NCBI GenBank assembly: GCA_947475715.1
Contig: CANJNY010000002.1
Location: 1 to 64,000 of the forward strand
Source of the DNA: Prolixibacteraceae bacterium
Lineage (GTDB): Bacteria; Bacteroidota; Bacteroidia; Bacteroidales; Prolixibacteraceae
DNA: 64,000 bases
Reading direction: 5' to 3'
The notes beneath the pieces were generated by a model that did not search any database, had not been told where the DNA came from, and was given only the letters and a program-made list of their open reading frames with translations. Below are positions 61,534 to 64,000 of this stretch, in pieces (position 1 is the first letter of the stretch; each line of letters starts with the position of its first letter). A program made the position numbers and the translations under genes.

Positions 61534-63600
61534 CTATTTATACTTGTTTGCGAGTTCATCATATTTTTTTGCAATCTCAGGATTTGACTTCCGATACGAA
61601 TCTGCAAGTGATATTATTGCAGGTTTATAACCAGGATTCATTGTTAAACAGGTTTTTAGCAAACCTCTTGCTTTTGCCATATCACTATCCATCAGTAATT
61701 TTGAAAGAGCGACATAGGCCTCATTATATTTTCGGTTACAGCCCAAAAGGGTTTCATAATACCCAATCGCTTTCCTGGGATTATTCTGCGTTAGCGCAAT
61801 ATTACCCAGGTACATCAAAACCGGTTCATATCCGGGATTGATTTTTAAGGCTGATTCCAGCACCACTCTTGCACTGTCAATTTTTCCCTCTTTTACAAGT
61901 GCAGTGGCAAAATTATAAAAGATTAATTCATCCTGTGCATTAATTTTCAGTGCATCATTAAATAATTTTGTTGATTTTGGGATTTCCCCCTTTAATAGGG
62001 CCTCATATCCCAACAGGTCAAGTTTTGTCTCGCGTTTAAGAACGGCCCCAACCGGAACTTTATCTGCATAAATAACATGAATGGCCTTTTTTGGAGGCCA
62101 GTTTTTATTTTGCAGCAGTTCTGCCGGAATATAACTGTTGGATACGATCATATAATCCCAGTCGATTTGACTGCGTTGATCATATTGGCAGTAACTGGTC
62201 TGAACATTATTCTGATTACGGAAGTACCAGTTGGCTGAGAAGTTAGTTGCAATTTTAACAGCTCCTTCCTGTTTATTTAATTCCAGATATTTTGTAAGCC
62301 AATCAGAACCATCGCGGATGGTGTTGTAGTAATAGTCAGTTTCGTATTTTCCATAAGCTCCGTTGAGGCCACCCACCAATTGATTGTAATACATATAGTA
62401 ATATGGGTGATTCAGAAGCATAAATTTTAACGGATGGATTACCAAGCCCAGGGAGAATATGAGTAGTATAATCTTTACATATTTACTATTTAGATATTTA
62501 AATAAATAGAAAAGACCGATAGCTGAAAGGAGGATTATCGACGGATAGACAAACAGGAAGTGTCTCCATGCGCCGTAGAGATTCGATTTCTCATAAATCA
62601 CAAAGATAATCGGGAACAGAACAGAGAAGATCAAGAATCCGTATTTCAATAAATTTTCGTGGCTAATGATTTTTTTTGTTAGTGCAACAAATGCCACAAC
62701 TCCGGAAAAAACAATCAATGGAATAGTAATTACCATATATTTAGGTAAATAGTACCATGGCATGAGATCAGACCATTCTGTTTTTCCTTCGAACACCTGC
62801 CTTATTGTTGTCGGAAATTGTGACATTACCTCATACGATTTGAGGACATTATGAATTGGATTCTGCAAGGCATAAGGCCATAAGATCAGACTCAGCATTA
62901 AAGCCGTAATTGAAATAATTACAATTGTCGCTAATTGTCTTAGGGATAAAATCCAGTTGAAATTGTTGTTTTTCTGATATATGTAATAATTAAAAAGTAT
63001 TAGAAAGAGAAAAAGATAGCAGATCAGGATTAAACCTCCTGATCGGATGCTTATTGAAAGGGCAATACTTAGCGTCAGTAAGATTGCGGTATACGTTTTA
63101 GGTTTGTTATTATGGAAGAAGAGTTTTAGGGTAAAGAATAGTGCTGCTATATAGCTTAGCGCAAAGGGGATATCTTTGAGATTATTTTGTGCATGACCCA
63201 GGAAAGTGGGGGAGAGGGCGAACAGCAGAAGTACGAGGATTCCGGCGATATATCCTTCGAGCCAGATTGCAAAGAAGGCTGTAACCACGATTGCAACCCA
63301 TCCTGCTAAAGAGCAAGATAAATGACGAAAAAGAAAGATATCATCAATACTAAACCACCTGATTAATATGGTAGTCAGGTTATCGTAGGACTGGCCGTAA
63401 TATTTGAGATGGGTATTGGGGGTATTAAGGGCAGCGGTGTCCTTACCCAATGAAGCGAAATAGTTATAGACCGATACCGATTGATTGTAATGCAGGTATT
63501 CGTCCCCTGAAATTCCGGCATCCCTGCCACCTTTGAGCATAATTAGCAGGAGCAGGGTGGCAATTCCAATAAATAGATATTTTAAGCGGCTACTATTCAT
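61534..63600 (-). CDS. Membrane glycosyltransferase (GT39-like) with C-terminal TPR domain
   Basis: A 688-residue protein with about 10 hydrophobic segments in the first 420 residues. The first extracytoplasmic loop contains GGRDAGISGDEYLHYNQSVSV, similar to the acidic loop of GT39/PMT-family enzymes. Residues about 520-688 form three or more TPR units (KSTKLFNDALKINAQDELIFY, VLESALKINPGYEPVLMYL, KAIGYYETLLGCNRKYNEA), an unusual addition for a GT-C enzyme. It lies 20 bases from a GT2 gene, probably a polyprenyl-phosphate sugar donor enzyme, which gives a possible donor-acceptor pair. Confidence 0.82.
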   Translation of the reverse strand: MNSSRLKYLFIGIATLLLLIMLKGGRDAGISGDEYLHYNQSVSVYNYFASLGKDTAALNTPNTHLKYYGQSYDNLTTILIRWFSIDDIFLFRHLSCSLAGWVAIVVTAFFAIWLEGYIAGILVLLLFALSPTFLGHAQNNLKDIPFALSYIAALFFTLKLFFHNNKPKTYTAILLTLSIALSISIRSGGLILICYLFLFLILFNYYIYQKNNNFNWILSLRQLATIVIISITALMLSLILWPYALQNPIHNVLKSYEVMSQFPTTIRQVFEGKTEWSDLMPWYYLPKYMVITIPLIVFSGVVAFVALTKKIISHENLLKYGFLIFSVLFPIIFVIYEKSNLYGAWRHFLFVYPSIILLSAIGLFYLFKYLNSKYVKIILLIFSLGLVIHPLKFMLLNHPYYYMYYNQLVGGLNGAYGKYETDYYYNTIRDGSDWLTKYLELNKQEGAVKIATNFSANWYFRNQNNVQTSYCQYDQRSQIDWDYMIVSNSYIPAELLQNKNWPPKKAIHVIYADKVPVGAVLKRETKLDLLGYEALLKGEIPKSTKLFNDALKINAQDELIFYNFATALVKEGKIDSARVVLESALKINPGYEPVLMYLGNIALTQNNPRKAIGYYETLLGCNRKYNEAYVALSKLLMDSDMAKARGLLKTCLTMNPGYKPAIISLADSYRKSNPEIAKKYDELANKYK

Positions 63601-63620
63601 TTATTTAAATCAAATGATTC

Positions 63621-64000
63621 TTATATTGTATCATTTGCTTTATAGAATTTCTGAACGAAATAGAGGGGTCTGTCTTGTGATTCCTTATAAATCCGGTATA
63701 CATATTCGCCCACTATGCCGAGTGAAACCAATTGGATCGAACCCAGAAAATAGATACTCAATAGTGTAGAGGACCAGCCACTTATTGCAAAGCCAAATAT
63801 TTTTGCAATAAGCACATAGATACCGGCGCACATAAATACGATGGTGCCGATCAGTCCCAGGGTTAAGGTCAACCGGATAGGTAATCTCGAGAAGGAGAAA
63901 ATGGCATCGGCAGCAAGAATGAACAATTTGGCCAGGCTCATTTTAGGTTCACCTTCCATCCGTTCTTCCCTGATATATTCTACATATCCTTGTTTGAATC
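63621..64000 (-). CDS. Glycosyltransferase family 2 with C-terminal membrane domain (partial)
   Basis: The frame continues to the right window edge: bases 63960-64000 read, on the coding strand, FKQGYVEYIREERMEG in frame with the rest. The visible C-terminal part has the region KMSLAKLFILAADAIFSFS and two membrane segments (LTLTLGLIGTIVFMCAGIYVLI and LLSIYFLGSIQLVSLGIVGEYVYRIY), ending RPLYFVQKFYKA. This is the membrane portion of ArnC/DPM1-type GT2 enzymes that load undecaprenyl or similar phosphate with a sugar. The catalytic domain lies outside the window. It precedes the GT39-like TPR protein in the operon. Confidence 0.88.
   Translation of the reverse strand, partial: FKQGYVEYIREERMEGEPKMSLAKLFILAADAIFSFSRLPIRLTLTLGLIGTIVFMCAGIYVLIAKIFGFAISGWSSTLLSIYFLGSIQLVSLGIVGEYVYRIYKESQDRPLYFVQKFYKANDTI

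Noticed and set aside
61515-61607. Upstream extension of the 85-residue hypothetical gene
   Set aside because: It overlaps the GT39-like gene and lacks a signal; the ATG at 61514 gives a clean signal peptide.

Overview
The window looks like chromosomal DNA from a low-GC member of the Bacteroidota. Evidence is the Bacteroidota-type promoter (-33 TTTG, -7 TAnnTTTG) in front of several genes, scarce Shine-Dalgarno sites, Bacteroidota-restricted families (DUF3098, DUF4292, YfhO, an EnvC-type LytM protein with lost zinc ligands) and the ftsX-DUF3098-truB-queA order. It is mostly housekeeping and cell-envelope DNA with few mobile remnants. I see no rRNA, intact insertion sequence, CRISPR array or intact prophage. 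LAYOUT. 0-6 kb: small membrane-associated proteins, thiol peroxidase, a rubrerythrin-like lipoprotein, a TolC/HlyD efflux pair without its pump, and a TauE/SafE transporter. 6-12 kb: efp, then queA, truB, DUF3098, ftsX and a YfhO protein. 12-24 kb: surface-glycan locus with a GT39-like enzyme, a flippase, four glycosyltransferase or methyltransferase genes, an FkbM methyltransferase, and wbpB/wbpD/wbpE/wbpI homologues predicted to make UDP-2,3-diacetamido-2,3-dideoxy-mannuronic acid. 24-31 kb: tsaB, a LytTR regulator, an alpha-glucan phosphorylase, initiator tRNA-fMet and a secreted GH43-like enzyme. 31-38 kb: lplA, then uvrC, apt, mnmG, ybeY, an RsbW-like ATPase and rpiB, all but lplA transcribed leftward. 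38-50 kb: a CheY-like regulator, ruvB, a glutaminyl cyclase, a second flippase, dut, a TPR lipoprotein, a DUF4292 lipoprotein, an EnvC-like protein, a Crp/Fnr regulator, a YceI protein and a three-gene pterin cluster (folM-like, folX-like, short folK-like), mostly rightward. 50-64 kb: metH with a long leader, a decayed DUF4143 ATPase, a HAD phosphatase, a DoxX/TIM-barrel fusion, an NmrA-like protein, a GH29 fucosidase, an M24 peptidase and membrane glycosyltransferases. HOW IT WORKS TOGETHER. The 12-24 kb genes form a nearly complete machine for making, assembling and flipping an O-antigen or capsule-type glycan; the C6 dehydrogenase (WbpA) that should start the sugar pathway is not here. The dut-TPR-DUF4292-EnvC group and ftsX point to outer-membrane and division functions. 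The pterin cluster suggests tetrahydromonapterin rather than ordinary folate synthesis. MAIN LEADS. Gene direction switches from leftward to rightward across a very AT-rich 520-base gap near 38 kb, and parS-like palindromes lie about 3 kb away on each side; this may be the chromosome origin region, although no DnaA-box cluster is visible. Other leads are the FolM/FolX/short-HPPK cluster, the DoxX/TIM-barrel fusion with an internal twin-arginine motif, a rubrerythrin lipoprotein lacking several iron ligands, the unassigned metH leader, and a pseudogene of a DUF4143 ATPase that the ORF calls miss.
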